Below, piece by piece: positions 62,704-64,000 of a DNA stretch of 64,000 nucleotides (within the stretch, counting starts at the first letter, position 1; each line of letters begins with the position of its first letter). The DNA lies in assembly GCF_003432385.1 (NCBI RefSeq), contig NZ_CP031841.1:2767579-2831578 (forward strand), given 5' to 3'. The DNA is from Breoghania sp. L-A4. Its GTDB lineage: Bacteria > Pseudomonadota > Alphaproteobacteria > Rhizobiales > Stappiaceae. The translations under genes and the position numbers were made by a program. The notes below the pieces were generated by a model. The model made no database searches, was not told where the DNA came from, and was given only the letters and a program-made list of their open reading frames with translations.

Positions 62704-64000
<1,297 letters not shown>

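Overview
The window is GC-rich (I estimate about 65% G+C) and reads as the chromosome or a large replicon of an alphaproteobacterium. The support is indirect: many TRAP and tripartite tricarboxylate transporters, catabolic operons each with a local IclR/TetR regulator, IS481- and IS5-type elements, and short hairpin intergenic repeats. A marine or rhizosphere member of the Hyphomicrobiales (Stappia/Labrenzia-like) would fit, but nothing here fixes the genus. I saw no tRNA, rRNA or CRISPR array.

Layout. 1-434: end of a GlxA/AraC-type regulator, followed by IS481 copy 1. 1472-10939: aromatic-acid catabolic cluster (quinone oxidoreductase, FAH-family hydrolase, extradiol dioxygenase, TRAP importer, IclR regulator, MhpA-like FAD hydroxylase, beta-keto acid cleavage enzyme). 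11087-19019: siderophore uptake (ABC importer, TonB receptor, TetR regulator, siderophore-interacting reductase). 19237-22399: BON-MscS channel and a ThDP enzyme. 22561-27893: tctC-tctAB and the divergent two-component pair tctD-tctE. 27969-30810: formate/nitrite-family channel plus a PP2C-phosphatase/Ser-Thr-kinase fusion behind an ANTAR-type RNA leader. 31000-33961: D-glutamate genes dgcN-dgcA plus a D-amino acid transaminase. 34168-36316: three mobile elements stacked at one CTAG. 36317-47110: hpaH-hpaI, a second TRAP importer, and quinate/shikimate catabolism (aroE, TetR, aroQ, intradiol dioxygenase, quiC-like dehydratase). 47127-51825: operon for an unusual membrane assembly (degenerate ABC protein, SPFH protein, 55-aa membrane peptide, paired permeases). 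52345-64000: start of a trans-AT polyketide synthase cluster with a beta-branching cassette.

The right-hand 17 kb is the most unusual part. Two divergent operons share a 519-bp intergenic region. The rightward one encodes two small proteins, an ABC exporter with an N-terminal HMA-like domain, a phosphopantetheinyl transferase, a fused acyltransferase-enoylreductase, a free ACP, a decarboxylating KS with Gln in place of the active-site Cys, an HMG-CoA-synthase-like enzyme, an enoyl-CoA hydratase, a SnoaL-like protein and the start of a large PKS. Together these are the trans-acting parts needed to load ACPs and install a beta-branch on a polyketide; the assembly line continues beyond the window.

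Sequence quality: at least nine conserved genes are split by what looks like one missing base, mostly in runs of G or C. The density and type suggest consensus errors rather than real pseudogenes, so these genes are annotated across the break.
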